A DNA stretch of 64,000 nt from Mesorhabditis belari (taxonomy: Eukaryota > Nematoda > Chromadorea > Rhabditida > Rhabditidae), in contig CAUEEP010000728.1 in NCBI GenBank assembly GCA_958450365.1, positions 2,449,001 to 2,513,000 on the forward strand. The letters run 5' to 3'. Shown here one piece after another: positions 31,156 through 42,123 of the stretch. Position 1 is the first letter of the stretch; the number at the start of each line of letters is the position of its first letter. The position numbers were made by a program, and so were the translations under genes. The notes beneath the pieces were generated by a model. That model did no database searches, had not been told where the DNA came from, and saw only the letters and a list, made by a program, of their open reading frames with translations.

Positions 31156-34100
31156 CTATCTGAAGCATTGTAAGAATGAAGGGAAGCATTTGGCACAACG
31201 TTCCGATTGGGGTGGAGAGTCGACAAGATTTGGCCGTTGTTGATCTTGACGGCTTGCCGTGGGTGCCTAAAGAAAAAATGACAATAAAATAAACGGCATT
31301 TCGTTCACCAAATTATAGAAAACTTTTTTTGTCGGTTTAAAAAGCCTAACTTTCATTACACTTTTGTATAACTTGTATGTAAATTCTTTTTGAATTACAA
31401 TGGGCAAAAAAAATTGTTTTCTGGTCGACATATTCAAAAAAATTTATTGATATCGTTTGCACACCTGCCAAAATTTAAATCCCAAAGTACCTCTTCTTGT
31501 GGTGCTAAAGGGTTTTGTAGATCGTTATCTCCACTGCCTCCTTCATCTCCATCCAGCGATTCGAGCTCTAAAATTTTTTTACTTAAATTTTAGCATTGAT
31601 AAAGTAAACCTTGGTCATTGTAGAGTTGTGCAAGAGATGGGAAAACGGAAAGCGCTTGTCGTGAAGAGTTTCCGCCTTTTGCAGCCACAAACTTCTCCCA
31701 ATCAAATTTTTCCTTAAATAAATATATTTTGAAGAGCTCTATTAGTGATAAAATTTATGGGCCGATCCAATAATAAACAGAATACAGGTAGATATTACCC
31801 GTTAAAGTTTGGGTTCATCAGACCGAAAAGTAATGAGCATACCTCGATTGGAGCTTTTGCAAACCATGGATGATGTTTGACTTGGTCCATTTTTAGCCGT
31901 TCCATTGGGTCTTTTTCAAGTAAACCCGTCAGCAAGCTGTAACGCAGTTTTTTTTCCAATACTATTGGTAAACCAACTTTTGAGACTCTTCTTCAAGTTC
32001 GATTGTCTTCGGCATTTCAAGTGGTTGCCAGCAAATGTTCTCGAAGAGTTTCATAATTACATCACCTTAAGGTAAACATAATATAATCGTATTTAATTCA
32101 AGCTCAAACCTTCGAATGGATATTCGCCGGAAAGAAGATTGTAAAGAGTGACTCCGGAAGCCCATAAATCGACAGCAAACCCTCTATAATTTCCAGGTTT
32201 GATTATTTGCCTACTCAAAAGCCTACTTGTAAGTAGGATTGTGACCTCCGACGATTTCTGGTGGTTGAAATTTGGGCGTTCCTTGTACATTTGTGCACGT
32301 ATCATCATTCTAAAGCAAGCTTACAGGTTAAACATAACATGTTGTTATGTTACCTGATACAACGGCATCTGCTCAGCCACTCCAAAATCCGAGATTTTCA
32401 AGCGCCCTTCCGGCGAGACAAGTAAATTCGCAGGCTTGATATCTTTATGTACAATGCTCAACGCGTGGAGATACTCAATACTAAAAGCTTGCATATTTAG
32501 AAATACATTAATATCGCTGACCCCGCAATAAGTTGCCTGAAGAAATAATGAGCCCAATCCGGAGTGAAACGCTTGTGCTCCCAAGTATCGACGATCTAAA
32601 AACATCAATATTGGTTGAAAAGTATAAAACGTCTACTTCTTGCAATGAAGCCACACAAAATTCCAAGACCATGTACTGCTTTGTCTTTTCCTCAAGTCGG
32701 AAAAACTAAACAGATTAAAAAAATTATAATGTAACTTTTTAAGTCTTACCTCAAACATCTTGATACAATGCGGATGGTTGACTTTTCTCATAATTTCCTT
32801 TTCGCTGTTCACATTTTCCGGGCCATTTGGGATCTTTTTAATGCGACGATCTAAACAAAATAAATATAGATTTTAATTATTAAAAGATACCTTTGTAAAT
32901 CTTCACAGCACATCGCATCAAGGTATCTTCTTGAACAACTTCCTAAAACAATAACCTTAGATGAATGTACAACTTCTAGCTTCCTCTTGCTTTTACTTAA
33001 GGATTTAATTTGAAACCTTGACTTTTGCATAGCTTCCTTCTCCAATCACATCTCCAAACAAGTACTTGTTGAGAATCTTTGGTGGCTTGCGTTGCCAAAC
33101 CTCTTCCGCTATCTAAAAATGAAATAAATTTAAAAAATAATTAAAACAATGCGCTTACATGATCATCATGTAATGTTTGAAAGAGTGGGCGGTTATCGCG
33201 AAGTAGTTGGCTCAACTCATTTCCAAAATCCTCGGGTAGAGAGCTCGGCATAGGAAGAAATTCTTCATCTTCTGCTTGGAACTAAAATATTAACAGTTAT
33301 AAAAAGCCTGGCTTTGGTTAAATTTTAGTTTTAAGGCGTGACCAATAAAATATCAAAATGAAAGAACACGTTCTCATTGGTGGAGACGGGTGGCTAGAGT
33401 GGTCAAAGCTTAGTACCGAAAGTGAGTAAGAATGGCGGAAAAAGAAGAAAAGATAGGAACGGAACTCGTCTTTGAGTCGAAGGAATTCGAGGAGATAGGG
33501 GCAAGAGAAAGAATAGGAAATGGAGATGGAAAAAGAGGCCGGGTCAACAAAAGAGCCCTCTTTTCTGCGCTCGCGGGACAACAGCTGACTCGTGTGACTT
33601 GTAAAAGTGGATTTTGCGCGACTCGTTTTGCTACTTTCTGATCGCTGCTTTGTATGAAGCCTATCATTATTGATGCATTGAAATGGGCTTTTTTTATCTG
33701 GATAAAATTCAACCCATTGGTTTGCCCTGCACAAAAATAGCAGGCCCGTAGCCAGTGGGGAGGGGGGCAAAGGAAAATGTTTTGGAAAGTTAGAAAACAG
33801 CTTAAAACTTGCATTCAAAACTCAAAAGCTGCATTTTAACTTAAAAGCGAAAATTTAGTTCAAAATATGCAAACTTTTGCTCCTCTAAAAATTTCCTTGC
33901 CCCCTCCAAAAGTTTCTACGGGCCTGCAAAATGGTATCATAATGTTTTAGCATAATCATAATAAAAAACTACAACTAAAAATCCACAAACTTGAATGCTA
34001 AAACCTTGCCAAAGCAACAAACCCCGAAGAATGGCTACTTCCAACACTCAGGAAGCAATTATCTGACCACGAACAGGAGTTCAAAAGGACGGGAACGACA

Positions 34101-34805
34101 TTTCCTGCTTTGGTGAAAAAAAGAAAGCCGTACCACTCGAATTTCCTGGGCTTGTTCTTGTTGCACTGGCGGTGGTGCAGGTCGAACCTGACTCAATGTC
34201 CATGCCTGAAAACAAAAAGTTTTACAAAATCTCAATATGTTTGCTGATGGCTAACAATAAAATTTCAACGCTTACCCGATATCTTTCTCGGAGCTCATCC
34301 TCAGAAAGACTTTCCTCGTCATCCTCACAACCAATTGAGAGTTTCTAAAACAGAATTGCCAAGAAAATTGGAAACATGAACAAAATTGGAATTTGTTTAT
34401 CTATTTCTAGTATAATCTATCACTCAAAATCTCACCAATTGATTGCCGCTCGAGTTGTTGCCAAAGGAATTCGCTTGTTCCTCTGTTGGGACGGGTGGTT
34501 GCCCATCCCAATGCAGACCTCGGCCTCCTATGTCCCCCAGTACTTCTGGAATTAAAAAGAAATTATATAAAAAGAAGCTACAAAAAAGTAGAAAGTCATG
34601 AAAAGAGAACGAATCAAAAAGGCAGCAAAATCTAAAAAAAATTTTTTGCAAGAGAAAGGGATTTTCTTCATTAAATAACTCTAATCTCTTAGATTACGAT
34701 AGTTTATTCAAAAATAGAAAAACAAAGTTTAAGCATCGTTTGCATTTAAAATAAGCCTGTAAATCTCTATTCTGTGTACTTTTTCGCACCTGTTTTTGAA
34801 GTCAT
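31156..34805 (-). CDS. par-4: LKB1/STK11-type serine/threonine kinase (PAR-4)
   Basis: Eighteen small exons (34790-34805, 34436-34545, 34277-34345, 34135-34206, 33159-33281, 33017-33112, 32891-32942, 32750-32850, 32637-32705, 32522-32595, 32354-32480, 32227-32309, 32110-32183, 31978-32065, 31843-31936, 31610-31712, 31491-31567, 31156-31266) give 512 residues with all phases closing. After an acidic N-terminus of about 130 residues the kinase has the Gly loop GEGSYAKVK, the Lys of CAVKIYK, HKD ([12 protein letters not shown], Asp near 274), DFG (near 292) and an LKB1-like activation segment ([17 protein letters not shown]). A tail ends in [13 protein letters not shown], Cys-rich but not a CaaX box. 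LKB1 activates AMPK-family kinases and in C. elegans controls embryonic polarity. Confidence 0.95.
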
Positions 34806-35678
34806 CAACTAAGCAACATATGGCAATCGTTTATGCGAAGACCGGGGCTGCTCGGAGAAAGTTGTGATAGAAAATATCTAAATTTGCACATAAAATGTCA
34901 AAACGAATTGCATTTGATACAAGTAAGCTCTCGGTCAATACCAAAAGAAAATCGAACATTGCTCAATGAATATCTTTATTTAATATCAAGAATATCAAGA
35001 AAAGACATTTAAGGCTGTACAACCCGATAATCGCTAAATATATGGAAGAGAGGGAAAAAGTAAAACAAAAATTTTTAAGCTGTTATAAGTGAAAAATGGA
35101 AAATGAATAGTTTTGAATGGCACTTATTAAATGGAAAATGTAATCAAAGAACAAAATAATGCAATGCTTAAAAGCTATCTTTGCAAAAATGGTATTAAAC
35201 GTAAGGCTAGCTCATTCTCTTCAAAGTACTGTAAGTTCCAATCTCTAGCTACAGAATGACTACAGTAATCAAAGGCATTTGGATAATCACTGGTAAAAAC
35301 ACAGAGTACCTTTTCAATGTCTTAAGCTATTCATAGCCTTATTAAAAAAAGTCAAAGATACGCAGTCTGGTTGGCTGAATATCTTTTACTTTTTTGGCCT
35401 TTGTTTACTTTTTTTATTTTCCACTTTACTTTTACTTTCTTTTTTTTACCTTTTTTTTATTTTTTACTGTAGTCAACTGTATTACAAAAGCCTGATCTTT
35501 ACAATATCTTTAAACATTAATTTCTAAATAACATAGCACACAGGTAATATTTGATATTTTGCCTATAATTCTTGACTAAAATCGAGTCTCAAAAGCACTA
35601 TTGATTATTTAGGCACTTATGGATATGTATTTAGTCGAAAACTTGAAAAACAACTTCATAACGAGCACAAAACCGAGC
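34806..35678. other. Intergenic between par-4 and the zinc-finger gene
   Basis: No gene seen. AT-rich with a T-rich tract near 35400-35470. It is the likely par-4 promoter or intercistronic region. Confidence 0.5.
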
Positions 35679-37379
35679 TTAATCCAGATCCAATCCATCG
35701 ACACATCCATTCGGAAAGATGTGTCCTCTTCCTGTCTTATCCGTATCTTCTATTGTCACCTCGGTTCCCACCCATTCCGTGTCTCCCGAAATCAATTGGA
35801 TTGGCGGTGGTGGAGGGAGGATTATGGATCGAACGGGGAGCCGACGCTCCTGAAATAGTCATTTATGGTTTAGTTACCTTCTGTAGTTAGCTACGTAATG
35901 CTGTAGTTAAGAGTCTAGTCTTCAGTTTTAAAAAAGTATAGATCTTGGTTAAGTTTTTTTTAACTTTTGCCAACTCACCGGTCTCAATTTAATATTCGCT
36001 AGCGCTTCCTCGGATCCTTTCGGCAATTTCAAAGGTTCTTTGAAGAAATCGGATGCCTCTTTCCGAGTGATTTGTGTCACCAAACTTTCAGCTTTTCTTT
36101 TCGGAACATCTGATTCTTTTGTGGAAAGATATCGAAATCCATTTCCTGAACCCATTTTTAAAGTTAAAGCCATTCAAAAGTCATTACCGAATTCATCATC
36201 AACGAGAAACCGCTGTAGTTGATCTTCATAGAGTTCTTCAAGGTCGCCTTGTGGCCAAACTCTAGAAATGGATTGGGCGCTTATAAATGCTTATAAAACC
36301 AATGATTCCAAAATTCACGTGCAATACCTTGTAACAACATGTTTTTCGACATGTTCTTTGAAATATCTCGCACATCGACAAGTCCACATGCAGATTGGGC
36401 ACCCGAAAGTACATGAACGATTTGGATGTCGAGCACTGAAAAAATCAGCTTTTAATAACATTTCTCTAAAACTTACGCCACATGATTTGTGTAACTTGCG
36501 GGTTCCATGAATTTATCCTGACAATACGGGCATTGATAACCCCAATTGTGCTTTTCGACGTGATTCCGCAGGCGGTGTCGCCGCACCGTCATTTGTGAGG
36601 CTAAAAAGATTCTTCAATCCCTTCACTAACTTACAAATCTCGTACTTTGTTCTTTAAATCTCCAATGATCTTCTGGAGATGCCATTTTTTTTTCACTCAC
36701 CAGCCGCATACGGACAATCGGGACATTGATGTGGTCGAACGTTGTTGTGAATATTCATATGCTCATCGTAGCTTCTTTTCGATGAGAGCATTTTATTGCA
36801 AATTGTGCATTGCCATCGTCTCCGCGAGACCAACGAGTTCGGGCTGATCAATGGGTTTCCAGGACTTGTACTTGAGCCATCCACTGGAAATTTGGGCACA
36901 TTGTGATTGTTTCCTAATGTTATTAAGTGATATTAAATGCTATTTTTGCATTGAAGAAATATTGAAAAGCTTTTCTTAACAATTTTTAATAGAGAAAAGC
37001 GGCCAAATGACAGATTCGCCGGAGAGATGTCGACTAGCGCTCATTCAAGCGCTTCTTAAATGAGTTGTATAAGTCCAATCGGGATGTTTTTGGTAGATAA
37101 ATGTTGCCGAGAATTAGGCCTACAATTCTCTGTATAACACTTGCCACTTTTGAAATCAATTAGACATTTCCCAGATACTTGTCCAAAAAGTTGTAACGGT
37201 AATTTTGGCCCACCCTGTACAAAGATGACTGAATATCAATTTTGAATATGTTTTTAATAAGCAGTTAATAAATTTAGACGTTTTTATTTAAACCTGATCA
37301 ATACTGTCAAACTTTTCCCACCTTTAATGGCATTGATAGTCGATGGCCCCGCCGACCATGACTCAACCACCTTGCTCAT
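35679..37379 (-). CDS. C2H2 zinc-finger protein
   Basis: Seven exons (37322-37379, 36701-36913, 36477-36600, 36328-36435, 36188-36261, 35979-36145, 35679-35849) encode 304 residues. Four finger-like units are visible: CTICNKMLSSKRSYDEHMNIH, shortened here to its C-x2-C and H-x3-H pattern; CPDCPYAASQMTV with a following RLRNHVEKH; CPYCQDKFMEPASYTNHV; and CPICMWTCRCARYFKEHVEKH of the same type. The C-terminal half is charged, with a short proline run (LPPPPPIQL). A TTTCTAG acceptor lies two bases before the ATG. DNA binding and transcriptional regulation in the nucleus are inferred from the fingers. The orthologue is not recognised. Confidence 0.85.
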
Positions 37380-38601
37380 CACTAGAAATTATTGAAATCT
37401 TTAAAAAATATATAAACAACTTGTTTAAAACCATACAACTAATCTAAATAATAAAGCTTTGATTCTAGAAGTAAAAAAAAACAGGCTGACAACAACAAAC
37501 TTCAGCAATCAATTCGAAACTTTCAACACATATCGACGAAAATAGCTTACTCCATAAAATTATTAATAAAATATAAAAATATAAAAGTAAACCTTAAATC
37601 TTATCGCTTAAAAAGGCCAAGAGGACAAACAAAATTCGAGCAAAAACCCACTTGACCTGAACGTTTTTTGGTGTCGTTTGTAGGCAATCGTCTATTTTTG
37701 TGTGTCTCTATGACTCCTGTAACTGGGAAAAGAGGAGATTTTGCGGAGAGAATCGGGGAGAAAATGGCAACGGCTTAGTCGAATTTTTCGCACCAAACAG
37801 AGTCACGTGGAGGGGGGTTTATTTCAAAGAAAAGCTCGTTTTTCTAAACAAAAAACCGCTTCTAATAGGAGTTGAGGGCAATTAGTGAAGTAAGAAAAAT
37901 GCAAAATTGCTGAGGAAATCGCAAATTTTACATTAAAAACTGTTTAGTCTAGTTTATGAAAATTGTCGTACTGTAACTATTGTACTTACTAAAATATTGT
38001 AGCGGTAGGGGCATAAGACTGCACCCTTACAGTCCTTTATAATACAGTAAGACCCAAAATTTGCATTTCACCGCACTCCAGGAGTTCCAGGAAAGCCACA
38101 GTAATAACAGCTTCATGTAAGCCTACCGTAAATACTGTAATAGTACCGCACCCCCATAATGATGGTGCGGAGTGTTGCGTAGTCTAGCTTTGAACGAGTT
38201 TTTCTCGACACTGGTTTATGCTAAAATGCGCGCTTAGGTATCAAAAAATAGCCCTGAAATTCAGGGCTATTTTTTGATACCAAAGATGCATTTTTTTGAA
38301 AGTACGGGCGCTTTGCAAAAAAATGAAATACTAAAAAACTTTTGCGACTACGCGACTGTACGATTACAGTATTTACGGTAGTTAGAACTTCCGTTTAATC
38401 CCAACTTCCACTTTTTCATCCAACTATCCGGGAAGAAATTCCTTTTGCTTGAGTTCGAGAACCTCAAAAAAAACCACCGCTGCCCGCTAGAGATCTCACG
38501 AAGATTGATGGAAATGCATCACCTTTTGCCCCCACCTAAAGTCAAAAGCTAATCGACCTCAGTGGGTTCTTGCTGAAAAAACCCATTTTAAGTCATTAAT
38601 C
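37380..38601. other. Intergenic; promoter of the Gln-rich gene and a MITE
   Basis: No gene is supported apart from the family A element at 38124-38380. Confidence 0.5.
38124..38380. mobile_element. MITE, family A
   Basis: The 257-bp palindrome has ends TACCGTAAATACTGTAATAG and ATTACAGTATTTACGGTA, with the same TATCAAAAAATAGC core as the other copies. Confidence 0.88.
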
Positions 38602-41600
38602 ATGGTATTCAAAACCTTGTTATTATTCTCATTGTTACCAATCGTCGTTGTAGCACAACAACACGCTCAAGGTAAGTAACACTTCCAACTATGAGTAGAG
38701 TGTGTTCCTTGCGAGTGGACTTGCCATCGATATGTATTGCTAAGCTTTTTTAAAGCACTCCACTATGCGAATTTGCCATATGTGAGAAAGCAATCAAAAG
38801 CTGACATTCTTAGCTTTCCAATGAAACAATTTGCAGATTGATAGCTGTTTTAGAAACCGAGATCTGAACGGTCAAAGTTGAGCTTGCCGTTTGTATCGAT
38901 AAAATCGATAAGCAAATCTACTCGCGAGTAATGCGTTTTTTAAAACGCATACTTGGGAAAAAATGACCGTTACCGTTTATCGAACATTATTGGAAAAAAA
39001 TGACGCAAAAGAATCACGAGTCGACATAAATACGACTTCTTTTAAAGATATTCAGCCGTTTGATGGCATTGATGGCATTGATTTGATGGCAAATTCCCGT
39101 CAAATGTAAAGATCTTCAATTTACTCGACTTGCAAAAAGGATTACTCGTGGATACTCGACAAAAAAAAGTCGATTAGTCGAGTAAAAATTACTAATACAA
39201 ATTTTACTCTAGTAATTACTTACTCGGAAGGAACACACTCTAGAGTCTCTAGAGTCGAGTAGTCTATTCAATGATACGATTTAGACACTTTAGCTAAGGA
39301 AACCTACACTACTGGACAATGAAATATCATATTTGAAAAAAGATCGTCACTTTCGCGCGTCTGTAACTCCCTTGTCTTTATTAAATATTAAATATATTTC
39401 TAAATATTAATATTACCATTGTGTAGCCGTTGAAAAGAGCTTTCAGAAAATGTATAACACTAATAGTTTAAGCTCAAAGACAAGGGAGTTACAAACGCGC
39501 GAAAGTGACGATCGTTTTTCAAATATGATATTTCATTGTCCATTACTGTATCTTGGTGTCAATGGATAAAAGATAGAGCATAAAAAGGTTAAGTATATAG
39601 CGAAATTTTCACTTACTCGCAAGGAACACACGTTAATTATGAGGTTAAAGGTTTCATTTTGTTAAAAAATGAATTCTTTTTAGCTGAATTATATGAATTA
39701 TATGAATTATTTATATCTTGAAATAATAAGTTTGAATCTAATGAGATTGCTTTCGAGAAATTTCAGCGTTTACCTGAAGTTTTCAGAAAACCGGGTCCAG
39801 CAGAGCGCCGGTGGACAGACCACATTCTTTCAACAACAGCAGCATCAACAATATCCCTCAAACTCACAAACAAGTAGTGGACGATGTTGCGGAACACAGC
39901 AACAACCCCAACAACCGCAACCACAGCCACAACCTCGATGTGAACCCAGCTGCCAACCACAGCCTCAACCACAGCCCCAACAACAAAGCGCCAAATGCTG
40001 CCAACCACAACAACGACAACTGCCTCAACCCCAGCCACAACCTAGCAACAATCGCTGTCAGCCTAACTGCCAGCCACAGCCACAGCCACAGCCCCAACCA
40101 CAGCCACAGCCCCAACCACAGCCCCAACCACAGTCCCAACAACAAAGCGCCAAATGCTGCCAACCACAACAACGACAACAGCCTCAACCCCAGCCACAAC
40201 CTAGCAACAATCGCTGTCAGCCTAACTGCCAGCCACAGCCACAGCCCCAACCACAGCCCCAACCACAACAACAACCAAAACGTGAGAAATGTTGTCGACC
40301 GCAGCAACAGCCCCAACCTCAACCTCAACAAGCAAACTCATGCTGTCAGCCAATGCAGCCACAACAGGTAACGACTTACAAAGCTAGGGAGATACGTTGA
40401 AATATCCATTCAGCTCCCTGCACCGGTTCAAACGAGAACTCAAACGACAAAAACATGGCAAATCAGCGGCTATTCTGCTCGTCAACAATCCCCGCAATCC
40501 CCCCATTCACAGCCACAGATCAACAATCACAATGTGGAGTACAGAAAGTTTGAGATTTTAGCTAGGCAATTGAGTGAAGTGATTTCTAGTGTCGAGGGTC
40601 AGAGTGGTGGGGAATCTTTACGAATCGACTACAACAGTGGGCGGTGTGTGGTCACCCTGGTAAGAGAGTTCGTACATAGATGTTTGGGATTGAACCCTTG
40701 ACCTCCCGACCAAGATACAGAGCTCTTAGCCAGTCGACCATGGCGGCATTAGGACTGTTAGACTAAAATTTAGGATACCATAACCGAGAATGGAGTGCCA
40801 AGAGGACTCGACGCGCACAGTAAAGCGAAATTTCGATCGTACGCTGATCAATTGAATAGCTGGCAACATCAATTGAGAGGAAAAGTTTGTTTTTTGGCTA
40901 TCAATTTTGCTATGGTACAGGTTTTGCCTACTAGACTTGGGAAAGTTTTTGGTGTAAACGCCAATAGGCATGCAACGGAAAAATGGCATATCTCGGTCGA
41001 TTTCACTCGGATCTTTTTCGATTTTTATATCATTTGATGCAGAATCTCCTATTCTATCGATTGAAATTAAAGTCAAAAAGATTTGAGTGAAATTGGTCAA
41101 GCTATGGCATTTTTCCGTTGGACACCTATTGACGCTCACACCGAAAATTCAAGATAAACGAATTTTCAGCTAAGCCGAGATGGGGATGGACAACAGGGAA
41201 CCCATTGGAATGTCAGTTTTAAAAAAAAAAATGAAGATTTTGATCTTGATCTTGATCTTAAGAATCCAATAGCTTTATAATAATATAATAATAATAATAA
41301 TCTTATGAAGCTTATGAAATTCTATAAGTTCTCAGGAAAAGTTTCTTTAATTTACTTGTTTTAGAACGAGCCAAGAGTGCCCGATTGCCCGTGTGCGGCT
41401 CAATTTTGCGGCCAAGCTAACACACAAAATTCCCCTCAAAATCAACAATCGAATTGGCCACAACCGGCTAGTTTGTGAGTGGAAATGAAAAGCTTGAATT
41501 GAACTTAAAATCAGGAACTCGCAAAGCCAGCAACAGCAAACACACACGACGCACAGCTACGAGTTTCAGTTTAACAATGGGCGCTGCGTTTTGAAGGTGA

Positions 41601-42123
41601 ATGATGAGGGAAAGAAAGATTTCCTATTAGATTTTTTTTGACCACCACTTGAAAGAAATATTTACCATCAAAATTTGAAACATTTTAAACACGACAATCA
41701 TTTTCAGGATGGTCAAGTGACCGAGGACGGTCGCCCGCGTGGATTGAATGCCAATGAAAGAGCGAAACTCGACGAGTTCAAGCGACAATTCGATCAATAT
41801 AGCCAACGACTTCACAATGAAGTACAACTTTCAGATATAATAATGAAAACTTTCCAGATGAAGTTAAAACTTTAAAACTTTCCAGATGAAGCAGAAGTTC
41901 AACTCGTACCTGACTCGAGACAGCAATCAACACCAGCAACAGGGATCGGGATCATTGGTGATTCGCGAGTTCACGGTAATGAAAAGTTTTTCTGAAAATT
42001 CAAACTTTACACAATAGGCTTTAAACTAGCAATAGAAAATCAACTATAGATCTCTAAATTTAGCCCTCATCACCTCCTGAACCACCATGTCTCTGCTCGG
42101 AAGTGGCTTGTGGAAAACAATAA
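38602..42123 (+). CDS. Secreted Gln/Pro-rich protein with duplicated domain
   Basis: Ten exons (38602-38671, 39787-40367, 40414-40659, 40774-40884, 41170-41211, 41365-41474, 41515-41596, 41708-41821, 41886-41975, 42064-42123) give 501 residues. A signal peptide (MVFKTLLLLF... ending VVVA) precedes about 190 residues of QPQPQ repeats broken by CC, RCEPSC and RCQPNC motifs. Then a domain occurs twice: YNSGRCVVTL plus NGVPRGLDAHSKAKFRSY, and FNNGRCVLK plus DGRPRGLNANERAKLDEF, with the same intron position. The segments DCPCAAQFCG and CLCSEVACGKQ end each half. It is probably an extracellular Q-rich, disulfide-linked matrix or luminal protein; the family is not recognised. AATAAA is at 42147. Confidence 0.82.
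38697..39241. mobile_element. Palindromic-ended element in intron 1
   Basis: The ends AGAGTGTGTTCCTTGCGAGT and, inverted, ACTCGGAAGGAACACACTCT bound about 545 bp without coding capacity. A further inverted end (CTCGCAAGGAACACAC) occurs at 39617-39632. Confidence 0.55.
39305..39550. mobile_element. MITE, family C
   Basis: The palindrome begins TACACTACTGGACAATGAAA and ends TTTCATTGTCCATTACTGTA with arms of about 75 bp. A second copy lies at 62264-62498. The TA at both ends suggests a Tc1/mariner-type family. Confidence 0.85.
40682..40747 (-). other. tRNA-like element in an intron
   Basis: On the minus strand it has an A box (TGGTCGACTGGCTAAGAGC) and a B box (GGGTTCAATCCC) about 30 bases on. 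The acceptor stem does not pair well. It sits between exons 3 and 4 of the Gln-rich gene, antisense to it. Confidence 0.45.

Noticed and set aside
33318..33818. 166-codon minus-strand frame between par-4 exons 4 and 5
   Set aside because: It lies inside a par-4 intron, is low-complexity (Ser/Phe-rich), and the flanking par-4 exons join in phase without it.
39763..40331. Long alternative frames opposite or within the QP-rich exon
   Set aside because: They are by-products of the CAGCCA-type repeat; only one frame continues through phased splice sites into the downstream domain.
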